In this document: positions 6,819 through 15,361 of the stretch, in pieces
Position numbering within the stretch: the first letter of the stretch is position 1
Layout of the letters: each line of letters opens with the position of its first letter
From: Mucilaginibacter sp. UBA5151
Lineage (GTDB): Bacteria > Bacteroidota > Bacteroidia > Sphingobacteriales > Sphingobacteriaceae
Reading direction: 5' to 3'
Length of the DNA stretch: 48,812 nt
NCBI GenBank assembly: GCA_002413785.1
Contig: DHXR01000045.1
Location: forward strand, 1-48,812
The notes under the pieces: model-generated
The model's database searches: none
What the model saw: only the letters and a program-made list of their open reading frames with translations
What the model was told of the DNA's origin: nothing
Translations under genes and position numbers: made by a program

Positions 6819-7745
6819 TTAATATTCAGTGATTTGTCTTTTTTCGTAAGCTTTTCGCCTGTAAATAAAAAGTAAAAATAGCATAATTAACAGGCTAATA
6901 ATATATCCTGCCGCATTAAATAAATGCTGGTCATCGGGGTTTGCCTTAATTATTTTATGCTGAAAAAGGTAGGTGGCAACAACCGCCGCACCATTGTTTA
7001 AGAAATGGGCCCATATTGCCGGCCATATACTACCGCTCCATGCCACAAAATACCCAAACAGCACGCCCAGCATTAAGCGTGGTAAAAAACCAAAAAACTC
7101 TATATGAAATGCGCTGAATAAAATAGCAGTTATCCAAATAGCAACATGGTGGTTTCTTGTCCACCGGACAAAAATCGTTTGTAATACCCCCCTGAACATA
7201 AACTCTTCAACAATTGCCGTCAGTAAACCAATTAGCAACACATCTATTATCATGTCCCAGATGGTTTTCATCTGCAGCATCACTTCAGTTATCTTTTGGG
7301 CGCTTTTTTCACTATCTTCCATCCATTTTTGAACGCCGCTTAAAAAAGAAGGAAGGTGCATTTTTTGGTTAATGTTTGATAATACTTCAATAACCGGGTT
7401 TGAAAACACCATGACCAGGAACACCAACGCAAACAGGGTCCAGTGCAAACGGAACGATGGTTTGATGTAATCATCAGGGTCTCTTACTATAACGTAGGAG
7501 AAGAAAACAGGCGCAGCAAATATGGGGAAGGTTGTGCCGGCAATTTGTATTATCCATAGCGCATTTATCAAATGCGGTGAATTCATTTTCAATGCAGCAA
7601 TATCCATTACCGTGTTTAAACCATAAACAGCCCTTACTATTCCCAACCCAATCAGGTTTCCTGCAAAAAGTATCATTAAAAAGATACCTATGAAGATGAA
7701 AAATTGTGCTGCCGGATGCACCTGGTTATAAGGCTTTTCTGTCAT
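6819..7745 (-). CDS. CPBP family intramembrane metalloprotease
   Basis: Product of 308 residues with about eight membrane segments. The ABI/CAAX-processing motifs are complete: E180-E181-x3-R185 in 'EEFMFRG', His214 in 'FSAFH', and 'HFLNN' (247-251). Such proteases cleave prenylated or other membrane peptides, but the substrate of most bacterial members is unknown. First gene of the cdsA-psd operon and divergent from dusB across a 38-base gap. Confidence 0.9.
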   Translation of the reverse strand: MTEKPYNQVHPAAQFFIFIGIFLMILFAGNLIGLGIVRAVYGLNTVMDIAALKMNSPHLINALWIIQIAGTTFPIFAAPVFFSYVIVRDPDDYIKPSFRLHWTLFALVFLVMVFSNPVIEVLSNINQKMHLPSFLSGVQKWMEDSEKSAQKITEVMLQMKTIWDMIIDVLLIGLLTAIVEEFMFRGVLQTIFVRWTRNHHVAIWITAILFSAFHIEFFGFLPRLMLGVLFGYFVAWSGSIWPAIWAHFLNNGAAVVATYLFQHKIIKANPDDQHLFNAAGYIISLLIMLFLLFIYRRKAYEKRQITEY

Positions 7746-7760
7746 ATCCTTAAAAATTCG

Positions 7761-7768
7761 TATTTTTG
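7761..7768 (+). promoter_or_regulatory. Bacteroidota-type -7 element for dusB
   Basis: TATTTTTG matches TAnnTTTG in the 38-base gap between the divergent CPBP gene and dusB. The surrounding CGTATTTTTGCAGC is identical to the minus-strand sequence ahead of ileS (35356-35369). Confidence 0.6.
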
Positions 7769-7783
7769 CAGCGAAGATAAGGC

Positions 7784-8797
7784 ATGTCGGTACAAATAGG
7801 AAATATTGATTTAGGGGAATTCCCGCTGTTGCTTGCGCCGATGGAGGATGTCAGCGATCCGCCTTTCCGTTATGTATGCAAGCAAAACGGCGCCGACCTG
7901 ATGTACACCGAGTTTATTTCCTCAGAAGGATTGATCAGGGATGCTGCTAAAAGCCGCCAGAAACTGGATATTTTTGAATATGAGCGCCCTATTGGCATCC
8001 AAATATTTGGCAGCGACATTGACCACATGCGGGAAGCAACCGAAATTGCTACGCTGGCCAATCCCGACCTGATGGATATAAATTATGGCTGCCCTGTGAA
8101 ACAGGTGGCCTGCCGCGGTGCCGGCGCAAGTTTATTGCAGGATATTGATAAGATGGTTGCCATGACTAAGGCAGTGGTGGAAGCCACTCACTTGCCGGTT
8201 ACAGTAAAAACAAGGCTGGGCTGGGATGATAATACCAAAAATGTATATGAAGTTGCGGAACGTTTACAGGATGTTGGGATAAAGGCCCTCACTATACACG
8301 GACGCACACGTTCACAAATGTATAAAGGCGTTGCAGATTGGGCGCTGATCCGCGAAATAAAAAAAAATCCGAGGATTCAAATCCCCATTTTTGGGAATGG
8401 TGATATTGATTCTCCACAAAAAGCCGCAGCCTGGCGTATGGAATTTGGCGTTGACGGGATGATGATAGGCAGGGCGGCAATTGGTTACCCCTGGATATTC
8501 AGGGAAATTAAACACTTCTTTAAAACCGGCGAATACGCGGACAAACCAACCATCGCCGAGAGGATTGAAGCCTGTACTACCCATTTGCAAAAGTCGATTG
8601 AGTGGAAAGGCCCAAAAACCGGGATATTTGAGATGAGAAGGCATTATTCCAACTATTTTAAAGGCATTGAGAACTTTAAAGAGTACCGTATGAAGTTGGT
8701 CACAGCAGGTAATTTGGATGAAGTACTTTGCATTTTGAACGATGTTGAACAAAACCCCAGGTACGCCGGTGTTGAGCCGGAAATCGTAAGTCTATAG
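7784..8797 (+). CDS. dusB: tRNA dihydrouridine synthase (DusB type)
   Basis: FMN-dependent reduction of uridine to dihydrouridine in the tRNA D-loop. The 337-residue product starts with the FMN-binding 'LLLAPMEDVSDPPFR' (~15-29), has the active site 'NYGCPVKQVACRGAGASLL' with catalytic Cys103, then 'VTVKTRLGWDD', 'LTIHGRTRSQMY', 'FGNGDI' and 'DGMMIGRAAIG', followed by the helical tRNA-binding domain. Bacteroidota usually have a single DusB-like enzyme. Length is normal. Confidence 0.93.
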   Translation: MSVQIGNIDLGEFPLLLAPMEDVSDPPFRYVCKQNGADLMYTEFISSEGLIRDAAKSRQKLDIFEYERPIGIQIFGSDIDHMREATEIATLANPDLMDINYGCPVKQVACRGAGASLLQDIDKMVAMTKAVVEATHLPVTVKTRLGWDDNTKNVYEVAERLQDVGIKALTIHGRTRSQMYKGVADWALIREIKKNPRIQIPIFGNGDIDSPQKAAAWRMEFGVDGMMIGRAAIGYPWIFREIKHFFKTGEYADKPTIAERIEACTTHLQKSIEWKGPKTGIFEMRRHYSNYFKGIENFKEYRMKLVTAGNLDEVLCILNDVEQNPRYAGVEPEIVSL

Positions 8798-8859
8798 TCG
8801 AAAGTCAGGAAAACGTACGAATTGGGTCTGAGAATCCAGGCCTGGCAAAGGCATAAAAT

Positions 8860-8867
8860 TATATTTG
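8860..8867 (+). promoter_or_regulatory. TAnnTTTG -7 element ahead of apaG
   Basis: TATATTTG lies 60 bases before the apaG start. No convincing -33 element was seen, so this is a single-motif call. Confidence 0.45.
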
Positions 8868-8926
8868 TGAAATGGCTTGATTTTTGACTGGATAATATAT
8901 ATAATTGGATAATTGAAATGTTGATC

Positions 8927-9313
8927 ATGGTTACTACTATTACAGATGGCGTAAAGGTTTCGGTGGAGACGATTTACCAGCCTGAATATTCGAACCCGGC
9001 GAATGACCATTTTATGTTTGCTTACAAGGTAAACATTGAAAATATGGGCAATAACGCTATCCGGCTTTTAGGAAGGCATTGGTATATTTTTGACTCGAAC
9101 GGCGCGAAACGGGAAGTTGAAGGCGAAGGCGTAGTTGGTCAGCAACCGGTGATTGAGCCGGGCAACTCGCATGAGTATGTGTCAGGCTGTAATTTAAAAA
9201 CAGATATGGGCAGCATGAAAGGCGAATACCAGATGGCGCGCCTGATGGACAACTCGCTTTTTAATGTGCAGATCCCTGAGTTTTACCTGATTGCCCCCTA
9301 CAGGATGAACTAA
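8927..9313 (+). CDS. apaG: ApaG domain protein
   Basis: Product of about 128 residues, the usual size of ApaG, an immunoglobulin-like single-domain protein. It was linked by E. coli mutants to cobalt resistance and magnesium efflux; the biochemical role is unsettled. Family motifs are visible: 'HFMFAYKVNIEN', 'LLGRHWYIFDSNG', 'VEGEGVVGQQPVIEPG' and 'GEYQMA'. ATG 8927 gives the usual 'MVTTITDGVKVSVET' N-terminus; ATG 8918 is a possible alternative start. Confidence 0.93.
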   Translation: MVTTITDGVKVSVETIYQPEYSNPANDHFMFAYKVNIENMGNNAIRLLGRHWYIFDSNGAKREVEGEGVVGQQPVIEPGNSHEYVSGCNLKTDMGSMKGEYQMARLMDNSLFNVQIPEFYLIAPYRMN

Positions 9314-9343
9314 GCAGCGTAAACTTTAACACTGTGTCCAAAC

Positions 9344-9793
9344 TTACGCCGTCGCTGCGAGTTTATTTATGCTGCGATATACATAGTCGTTAAAAATATG
9401 CCTGCGGGCAAACCTCCCCGGGGAATCGGCATTGATCAGTTTTATGTAAACAGCTTTTGGCACGCCAAAATATTCATAAACGTTGCCATCGGTAAAATGC
9501 ACTTTAAGCACTTGCGATTTGTATTCGAAATCTGATATACCTGCATTCGCGGTGGTAGTTCCGTATTCGGTTAAGGATTGTTTTCGTGTTTCGGGGGCAA
9601 TGCTTACCAAAAAATGATAGGCTTCAATAATGGCTTTGCTTTTTTCTTCGGCGTCCGTTTTACTTTCCGGGTTATCCTGAAATTTATCAGGGTGCCAGGT
9701 TTTCATCAAACTCCTGTAAATCGTTTTCAGTTCCTGTAGTTCAGCGGCTTCATTTACACCTAAAAGCTTCCTGTAATCACCAATTTTTTTCAT
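9344..9793 (-). CDS. J-domain plus KTSC-domain protein
   Basis: Product of 149 residues with a short N-terminal J domain (~4-65), including the HPD motif at 34-36 in 'TWHPDKF' needed to stimulate DnaK. A C-terminal KTSC domain follows (~85-145), seen in 'SQVLKVHFTDGNVYEYFGVP' and 'VYIKLINADSPGRFARRHI'. The pairing suggests a DnaK co-chaperone with a small adapter domain; clients are unknown. The gene converges on apaG, with 30 bases between the stop codons. Confidence 0.85.
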   Translation of the reverse strand: MKKIGDYRKLLGVNEAAELQELKTIYRSLMKTWHPDKFQDNPESKTDAEEKSKAIIEAYHFLVSIAPETRKQSLTEYGTTTANAGISDFEYKSQVLKVHFTDGNVYEYFGVPKAVYIKLINADSPGRFARRHIFNDYVYRSINKLAATA

Positions 9794-9871
9794 GTCGTCA
9801 AAATCAAGTATTTATAATCATTGAAGATGAAAGCAATTGAATTAAGCGCCTTATTCAAGAAAATAATTTTG

Positions 9872-9903
9872 CAAAGGTACGTTTTTAAGCATCATGCCAA
9901 TGT
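9872..9903 (-). promoter_or_regulatory. Promoter of the J-domain/KTSC gene
   Basis: On the minus strand TACCTTTG (9872-9879) matches TAnnTTTG, with TTGG about 18 bases upstream as a -33 element. The 5' leader to the start at 9793 would be about 70 bases. Confidence 0.55.
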
Positions 9904-9905
9904 AA

Positions 9906-11162
9906 TCATTCGCCCTTTTCTTCCCAAATCATACATAGATGTAAAATGGTTTCAACAGCTTTTTGCATATCCTGTACCGATACCCATTCCTGTTTACTGT
10001 GAAAGGCGTGTTCGCCTGCAAAAATATTGGGACAAGGCAAACCCATAAACGATAGCCTGGAACCATCAGTGCCGCCCCTTATGCTGCAAAGTTTTGCATT
10101 TAAACCAGCACGTTTCATAGCCTCCATAGCGTACTCAACAATATGCGGATGTTTATCCAATATTTGTTTCATATTGCGGTACTGGGGTTTTACCTGTAAA
10201 TGAAAGGACGAACCAGGGAACTTCTTTAATACCACCACCGCTGTTTTACGGATGGTATTTGCGTGGTCTGTCAATTTATCTTCATCAAAATCGCGGATAA
10301 TAAAGTCAATACCCGCCGTTTCCACATGACCTTCAATAGCAACAGGGTGTACAAAACCTTCTTTCCCTTCAGTGCCTTCGGGGGATAAATCAGTTGGTAG
10401 CGCTGCAACAATTTGTCCGGCAATCTTTATTGCGCTTTCCATCCTACCCTTTGCAAAGCCGGGGTGCGCACTCACTCCTTTAATGATCAGCTTTGCGCCA
10501 TCGGCCGAAAAAGTTTCATTTTCCATATTCCCGGCGCGCTCGCCATCCATGGTATAACCGGCATAAGCGCCAAGCTTTTGAATATCCACATTGTCAACCC
10601 CCCGCCCAATTTCTTCATCAGGGGTAAATAGTATCCTGATTTTCCCGTGTTTTATTGCAGGCCGGTTGATCAGCTGGTAGCAGGCATCCATAATTTCGGC
10701 AACGCCCGCTTTATTATCAGCACCTAATAAAGTTGTGCCGCTTGCTGTAATAATGTCGTTCCCAATTTGATTTTTCAAATCAGGGTGTTCTTTTAATTTG
10801 ATTATTTGCGAAGGGTCTGCGGGTAAAACGATATCATCGCCCCGGTAGTTTTTATGAAGAATGGGTATAACACCGGCGCCGCTGCAATCCGGAGCGGTAT
10901 CTATATGTGAGCAAAAGCAAATGACAGGAATATTTTCTTTCACTGAATTTGCCGGAATTGTTGCATAAACGTAGCCGTATTCGTCAATATCGGCGTCGGC
11001 AATGCCCATGGCTTGCAATTCGCTCACCAAAATATTACCCAGGTCCTTTTGTTTTTCGGTTGAAGGAACGGCGCCTGATGCGGGATCAGACTGGGTATCA
11101 ATAGTTACATAGTTTAAAAAACGTTCAGTAACTGTAAAACCGGGTTGTGAATTAAAAATCAT
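9906..11162 (-). CDS. pepT: Peptidase T (tripeptide aminopeptidase)
   Basis: Removes the N-terminal residue from tripeptides in the cytoplasm. The 418-residue product has the M20 dizinc layout: 'CFCSHIDTAPD' (first His/Asp), 'LLGADNKAGVAEIM' (bridging Asp), 'FTPDEEIGRG' (Glu pair), 'YTMDGERAG', and near the C-terminus 'IRGGTDGSRLSFMGLP' and 'HSKQEWV', with the last zinc His in 'GEHAFH'. Normal length and complete. Confidence 0.95.
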   Translation of the reverse strand: MIFNSQPGFTVTERFLNYVTIDTQSDPASGAVPSTEKQKDLGNILVSELQAMGIADADIDEYGYVYATIPANSVKENIPVICFCSHIDTAPDCSGAGVIPILHKNYRGDDIVLPADPSQIIKLKEHPDLKNQIGNDIITASGTTLLGADNKAGVAEIMDACYQLINRPAIKHGKIRILFTPDEEIGRGVDNVDIQKLGAYAGYTMDGERAGNMENETFSADGAKLIIKGVSAHPGFAKGRMESAIKIAGQIVAALPTDLSPEGTEGKEGFVHPVAIEGHVETAGIDFIIRDFDEDKLTDHANTIRKTAVVVLKKFPGSSFHLQVKPQYRNMKQILDKHPHIVEYAMEAMKRAGLNAKLCSIRGGTDGSRLSFMGLPCPNIFAGEHAFHSKQEWVSVQDMQKAVETILHLCMIWEEKGE

Positions 11163-11187
11163 ATAGGTATTATATCGGTAAATTTCC

Positions 11188-11195
11188 TATTTTTG
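11188..11195 (+). promoter_or_regulatory. TAnnTTTG -7 element for the beta-barrel gene
   Basis: TATTTTTG lies 41 bases ahead of the TTG start at 11237, in the gap divergent from pepT. Confidence 0.5.
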
Positions 11196-11236
11196 AAAGA
11201 ACTCCTAAAGTTGTAAATATTGATTAATATTTGGCA

Positions 11237-11995
11237 TTGAAGAAATATATTTTATTTTTTATTGTAACCCTTGCGGTAATCACCGCAAAAGCGCAAAGCG
11301 GTTATAACTATCAGGAATTTGGTATAGGAGCCGGCACCAGTTATGAACGTGGTTATACCAATATTACTACGCAGTATAACCACCAGTCATTTAACTTTAA
11401 TTTTATTTACAATTATAACCCTTATTTGCCGGTTGAGGCCGAAATTCAGGTAGGGTCTTTATCAGGCGGGGGGCTTGGGCCGGGCGGGGGGCTTGCTCCA
11501 AAACTTGATCCTTATGGCCGTAAATATGTTAATAATTACAAGGCGATAATATTGCATGCTGATTATCAGCTTGGCGGTGGAATTGATTACTCGGACAACT
11601 GGCTTTTACAAATTGTAAAAGATTTTTATGCAGGTACCGGTTTTGGATTTATATCCAATACCAATACGGTGCAACGCTACAGTATTAATGCCCCGCCGTA
11701 CCCGCAGAAGGACTATTGGAAATTTCCGGGTGTTGACAACAGTGTCGATCTGATGATCCCTTTAAGGTTTGGTTATGAGTTTAGAATCTATGATAGTTAT
11801 AATGAACCAAGTATGGCTATTGACATTGGTTATATCCACACCATAGCATTTGGCGAGGGCCTTGACGGGTACAACGACCCTCCATCAAAGTTTAAAAACA
11901 ATTCTCTTGACCAGTACAGGCAAATTACAATAATGTTTAAATATTATTTTGGCAACGTAACTTCGTACAATAAACTGATAAGGGAATTTAGATAA
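11237..11995 (+). CDS. Outer-membrane beta-barrel protein, unknown role
   Basis: Product of about 252 residues. It has an N-terminal signal peptide ('KKYILFFIVTLAVITAKAQS', cut after AKA-Q) and then alternating hydrophobic/aromatic strands typical of a small barrel ('HQSFNFNFIYNYNPYLPVEA', 'YKAIILHADYQL', 'MIPLRFGYEFRIYD', 'QITIMFKYYFGN'). A glycine-rich turn lies at ~75-90. No ATG is available; TTG at 11237 (TTG-AAG-AAA) gives a normal signal peptide. No specific family is recognised. The YjbR gene starts five bases after the stop. Confidence 0.75.
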   Translation: MKKYILFFIVTLAVITAKAQSGYNYQEFGIGAGTSYERGYTNITTQYNHQSFNFNFIYNYNPYLPVEAEIQVGSLSGGGLGPGGGLAPKLDPYGRKYVNNYKAIILHADYQLGGGIDYSDNWLLQIVKDFYAGTGFGFISNTNTVQRYSINAPPYPQKDYWKFPGVDNSVDLMIPLRFGYEFRIYDSYNEPSMAIDIGYIHTIAFGEGLDGYNDPPSKFKNNSLDQYRQITIMFKYYFGNVTSYNKLIREFR

Positions 11996-12000
11996 CAGAT

Positions 12001-12357
12001 TTGAATATAGAAGAACTTCGCGAATATTGCCTGCAAAAGCCAGGCGTAGCCGAGGGGCTGCCCTTTGGTGAGGATACCCTTGTTTTTAAAGTTGGCGAAA
12101 AAATATTTTTGCTGATAAGTATCACACCCGGCAACCGCTTTAATGTAAAATGCGACCCTGAACTGGCCATTGAGCTGCGCGAGAGATTTACAGAAGTGCA
12201 GCCTGGTTACCACATGAACAAAAAGCTATGGAACACGGTTTACATGGATGGGGCTTTAACTAAAAAGCAGTTGCTTGAAATGATAGACCATTCCTACGAC
12301 CAGGTATTTAAGGGCCTGCCAAAAAAGCTGCAGCAGGAGATAAATGCACTTCTTTAA
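12001..12357 (+). CDS. MmcQ/YjbR family protein
   Basis: Product of 118 residues, the usual size. Family signs are 'LREYCLQKPGVAEGLPFGED', 'LVFKVGEKIFLLIS', 'NVKCDPELAIELRERF' and 'GYHMNKKLWNTV'. The family has a CyaY-like fold and is annotated as DNA-binding, though the function is poorly established. TTG start, five bases after the beta-barrel gene. Confidence 0.85.
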   Translation: MNIEELREYCLQKPGVAEGLPFGEDTLVFKVGEKIFLLISITPGNRFNVKCDPELAIELRERFTEVQPGYHMNKKLWNTVYMDGALTKKQLLEMIDHSYDQVFKGLPKKLQQEINALL

Positions 12358-12516
12358 TGAGACATCAAAATTAATATTCCATAAAATGCCCCGTGTTTTA
12401 TCGTGCCGCTTTTGCAGCAAACTTAATAGCCCCTGGATAAAGATTTTGTAATTTCATACAGTTTGTTACTTTTACGCTCCGTTTGTATAGTTTAACCTGA
12501 AAAATTTATCTGGACT

Positions 12517-12978
12517 ATGATAACTATTAAAAACTACCCCGGGTTCGAATCGTATTTAGGTAAAGAATTAGGCGTATCGGGCTGGCACACTATTACCCAG
12601 CAGCAGATCGATCAGTTTGCAGAAGCGACCATTGATCATCAGTGGATACACACCGATCCGGAAAGGGCTAAAAATGAAAGCCCGTTTAAAGCGACTATAG
12701 CGCATGGTTATTTAACAGTATCCATGCTGCCTTATTTCTGGCATCAGATAGCCGATGTACAAAACCTGAAAATGCAGATCAATTACGGCATAGAAAACAT
12801 AAGGTTTGCGCAGGCCGTAGTTGTTGACAGCCAGGTAAGGCTTAGGGCCAAACTTGTTGCCATAGTTAATTTAAGAGGCATCACCAAAGCCACCATAGGG
12901 GTTGAGATGGAAATTGACGGACAAAAAAAACCGGCTTACACGGGTGAGGTTATTTTTCTGTATCATTTTATCGATTAG
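12517..12978 (+). CDS. MaoC-like (R)-specific enoyl-CoA hydratase
   Basis: Product of 153 residues with a hot-dog fold. The hydratase-2 catalytic pair is Asp40 and His45 in 'IDHQWIHTDPERA', with 'TIAHGYLTVSM' (~60-70) following. It adds water to enoyl-CoA to give (R)-3-hydroxyacyl-CoA, or the reverse. It stands alone, so the pathway is not shown. Upstream, TACTTTTA (about 12468) preceded by TTTTG is a weak promoter candidate. Confidence 0.88.
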   Translation: MITIKNYPGFESYLGKELGVSGWHTITQQQIDQFAEATIDHQWIHTDPERAKNESPFKATIAHGYLTVSMLPYFWHQIADVQNLKMQINYGIENIRFAQAVVVDSQVRLRAKLVAIVNLRGITKATIGVEMEIDGQKKPAYTGEVIFLYHFID

Positions 12979-13262
12979 GTTGCCAGCATCATTATATTCT
13001 CATTGATATTTAACCCGGGCTTTAACTAAGATAACTGATAACCCGCTTATAACTTTTTGCAGCTTTTCTGCGTATTAACGCCTGCTTTAGGGTTTAGTAA
13101 GACAGCCCGGTAGAAGCAAGCCGGTAAATTATTATTTCTTCCTGCAAATTTTAATTCCGCATAATTGAATAACTGATTTGGTTTTGATTATCAGGCAGAC
13201 CGCGAAAAGGGATCGGTTTTCTCCGGTAATTAAACATCAAACCGTAACTAATTTGACAACAA

Positions 13263-13964
13263 ATGAAAAAATACTTACTTATAGTTTTGGCTTTAATGGC
13301 AATTGCAGATATGGGGTGTAAAGATAACGCTTATGCCCCGGGTCCGCCCGCACCTGCTAACAGTTATTTTCCGGAAACATTAGGTTCTACCTGGAAGTAC
13401 CGCGACTCGATATACGGAGAGAAGACAGATATGGCGCCCATCTACGGTGTAACTAATGATACAATAAGTTTTACCATAAATGGTGGAACGAGCGACTTAA
13501 ACAGCCTTAAATGTTATGATGCCACCGTATTTTCACGACATTACGGCGCCGGCATTGCCTATTTTTATAATAACAGCCATGTGTTTGGTTTAGTTACAAA
13601 TTCCGCACCATACGGCTTAACTTTTTTACAGATGCTTACCGACACCGCTAAAACGGGCTACACCTGGACCACCAGCCCGGTTTGTGGAACATACGCCGAA
13701 TCAGTGTTCCAAAGCACCCCGGTGCGAACGATAAATACCATTTTAGAACGAAATATCACCAAAGTAGTTGGCGGTAAAACGTTCACAAATGTTATCCATA
13801 CCTCGGTCAATTTTCAGATGAAGAACGATTCGACCGGGTTTCATAATATTGCTTACTATGATTTTTACCTGGCGCAAGGCGTTGGGCTGATAGAGAAAGA
13901 CGCCTATATCTATGGCAATTTGAACGAGACCGAAACTATAGTTGATTATAATATCAAGAATTAA
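13263..13964 (+). CDS. Secreted lipoprotein, unknown function
   Basis: Product of 233 residues. The signal peptide ends in a lipobox 'ADMGC' with Cys19, followed by a Pro-rich linker ('APGPPAPANS'), so it is expected to be lipid-anchored. The body starts 'YFPETLGSTWKYRDS' and has repeated beta-strand stretches, a pattern seen in many uncharacterised Bacteroidota lipoproteins. No family assigned. The 283 bases upstream show no gene or clear promoter. A monooxygenase remnant follows directly. Confidence 0.75.
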   Translation: MKKYLLIVLALMAIADMGCKDNAYAPGPPAPANSYFPETLGSTWKYRDSIYGEKTDMAPIYGVTNDTISFTINGGTSDLNSLKCYDATVFSRHYGAGIAYFYNNSHVFGLVTNSAPYGLTFLQMLTDTAKTGYTWTTSPVCGTYAESVFQSTPVRTINTILERNITKVVGGKTFTNVIHTSVNFQMKNDSTGFHNIAYYDFYLAQGVGLIEKDAYIYGNLNETETIVDYNIKN

Positions 13965-13965
13965 T

Positions 13966-14124
13966 CCCGCCCAAATCAAAATAAAACTGACCCAACTTGC
14001 AAAGGCTTATGATGTGGACGAAATAATAGCCGTTACCATTACCGAAGATTTTGGGGACAGGCTGCAATCTTATGGATTATTGGCAAAAGCTTTTGATTTG
14101 AAACAAACAGCCGATTGCTTGTGA
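13966..14124 (+). pseudogene. C-terminal remnant of a luciferase-like (LLM) flavin monooxygenase
   Basis: The frame reads 'IKLTQLAKAYDVDEIIAVTI' then 'TEDFGDRLQSYGLLAKAF', which matches the last ~50 residues of LLM-class flavin-dependent oxidoreductases (pattern 'L..LA..Y.VDEI..VTIT.D...R..SY.LLA.AF'). Nothing of the preceding ~280 residues remains; the frame runs out of the lipoprotein's stop region. It is a tail-only fragment of a lost gene. Confidence 0.7.
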
Positions 14125-14221
14125 CGTGTCATCTTCGTTGGTTTTATACCTGGTAAATTATTTTAATTGTATCTTTGACCAAATTATAAACAGTTCCCAT
14201 TATTTTTCATAGCATATTTCC

Positions 14222-14968
14222 GTGATCATTTTAATATTCTTTCTTGCCCATTGGTTCCTTTCTTTATTCTTCCAAACATTTTATCTGCACCGTTACGCTT
14301 CTCATAAAATGTACAGCACCAATAAATTTACAGAACGTATGTTCCACCTGCTGACATTCATTTGCCAGGGATCCTCATTTTTAAACCCGCGCGCTTATGC
14401 CATTATGCACAGGGAGCACCACGCCTACAGCGATACTGCGAAAGACCCGCATTCCCCATATTTTTTCAGGGATGTGTTTCAAATGATGTGGCGAACCGCC
14501 ATAAGTTATAAACTGTATGAAAAACGACTGAAAGAACCTGAAGCCCAGTTTAAAGGCAATTACCCCGAATGGCGTTTGCTTGACTACTGGGGATCAACTT
14601 ATGCCTCCAGGTTGCTGTTTGGCTGCTTTTATGTAGCATTTTATGTGCTTTTTGCTACCCATTGGTGGCTGTTTTTACTGCTGCCTATTCATTTTATGAT
14701 GGGGCCTATCCATGGCGCTATCGTTAACTGGTGCGGCCATAAATATGGCTATGCCAACTTTGATAATGGCGATAAATCAAAAAACACAACCCCCTTTGAT
14801 TTTTTTATGCTCGGCGAGTTATTCCAAAATAACCACCATAAACATCCTAACAGCGCCAACTTTGCCGTAAAATGGTTTGAGTTTGACCCGGTTTACCCTG
14901 TTATGAAATTTCTGCACTTTATCCGCCTGATAAAGTTGAGGGAAGCGTATTTGCCGGTGAAAAGTTAA
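14222..14968 (+). CDS. Acyl-CoA/fatty acid desaturase
   Basis: Membrane di-iron desaturase of 248 residues. The histidine boxes are HRYASH (23-28), HREHH (63-67) and a third 'FQNNHHKHP' (~202-210), where the usual leading His of HNNHH is Gln. Four hydrophobic spans fit a delta-9-type desaturase that introduces a cis double bond in membrane fatty acids. It starts with GTG at 14222. I recall the Q-N-N-H-H form from related Bacteroidota proteins, so it may be family-specific and not a defect. Confidence 0.88.
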   Translation: MIILIFFLAHWFLSLFFQTFYLHRYASHKMYSTNKFTERMFHLLTFICQGSSFLNPRAYAIMHREHHAYSDTAKDPHSPYFFRDVFQMMWRTAISYKLYEKRLKEPEAQFKGNYPEWRLLDYWGSTYASRLLFGCFYVAFYVLFATHWWLFLLLPIHFMMGPIHGAIVNWCGHKYGYANFDNGDKSKNTTPFDFFMLGELFQNNHHKHPNSANFAVKWFEFDPVYPVMKFLHFIRLIKLREAYLPVKS

Positions 14969-14993
14969 AGGCGAAAGGTAAAAGGTTTTTGAG

Positions 14994-15024
14994 CTGATGC
15001 TAATAAAGATTTATTCAGCATCAG
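14994..15024. terminator. Shared hairpin between desaturase and HigA-like gene
   Basis: CTGATGCTAATAAA pairs with TTTATTCAGCATCAG (one-base bulge) between the two convergent genes, overlapping the stop codon of the minus-strand gene. There is no clear T run on either side, so its terminator role is inferred. Confidence 0.5.
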
Positions 15025-15329
15025 AAAGCATGGCTGATATGCTCAGGCAGAACTCTTGTGATACTATGTACCCGCCCGCTATGCTTTACTTTCCATATAT
15101 CGTATGTTTTCTGCATATCCAGCCAAAACTCTGCACTAACCCCGAATGCATCTTCAAGGCGTACGGCCATTTCGGCCGAAATCGCGGCAACCTCATTAAC
15201 AACTTCAGATAGTTGTTTCCGGCTTACATGGAGATTTTCAGCTGTTTTGGTTATTGACAGCTTCATTTCTTTTAAAATATCTTCCCTTAGAATTGCACCA
15301 GGATGAACCGGCGGCATATTACTTTCCAT
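15021..15329 (-). CDS. HigA family antitoxin (orphan)
   Basis: Product of 102 residues. The N-terminus 'PPVHPGAILREDILKEMKLS' and the helix-turn-helix 'ITKTAENLHVSRKQLSEVVN' are typical of HigA/VapI addiction antitoxins, followed by 'MAVRLEDAFGVSAEFWLDMQ'. HigA normally lies behind a higB/relE-type toxin gene. Here the upstream minus-strand gene is an ABC ATPase and no toxin is visible on either side, so it is an orphan that may act as a repressor only. The start may be Met5 instead of Met1. Confidence 0.88.
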   Translation of the reverse strand: MESNMPPVHPGAILREDILKEMKLSITKTAENLHVSRKQLSEVVNEVAAISAEMAVRLEDAFGVSAEFWLDMQKTYDIWKVKHSGRVHSITRVLPEHISHAF

Positions 15330-15361
15330 AATCTCTTTTCTTTAGTGATAATCCGAATAAT

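Noticed and set aside
8312..8752. 146-codon minus-strand frame inside dusB
   Set aside because: Antisense to a conserved gene; no domain or start signals.
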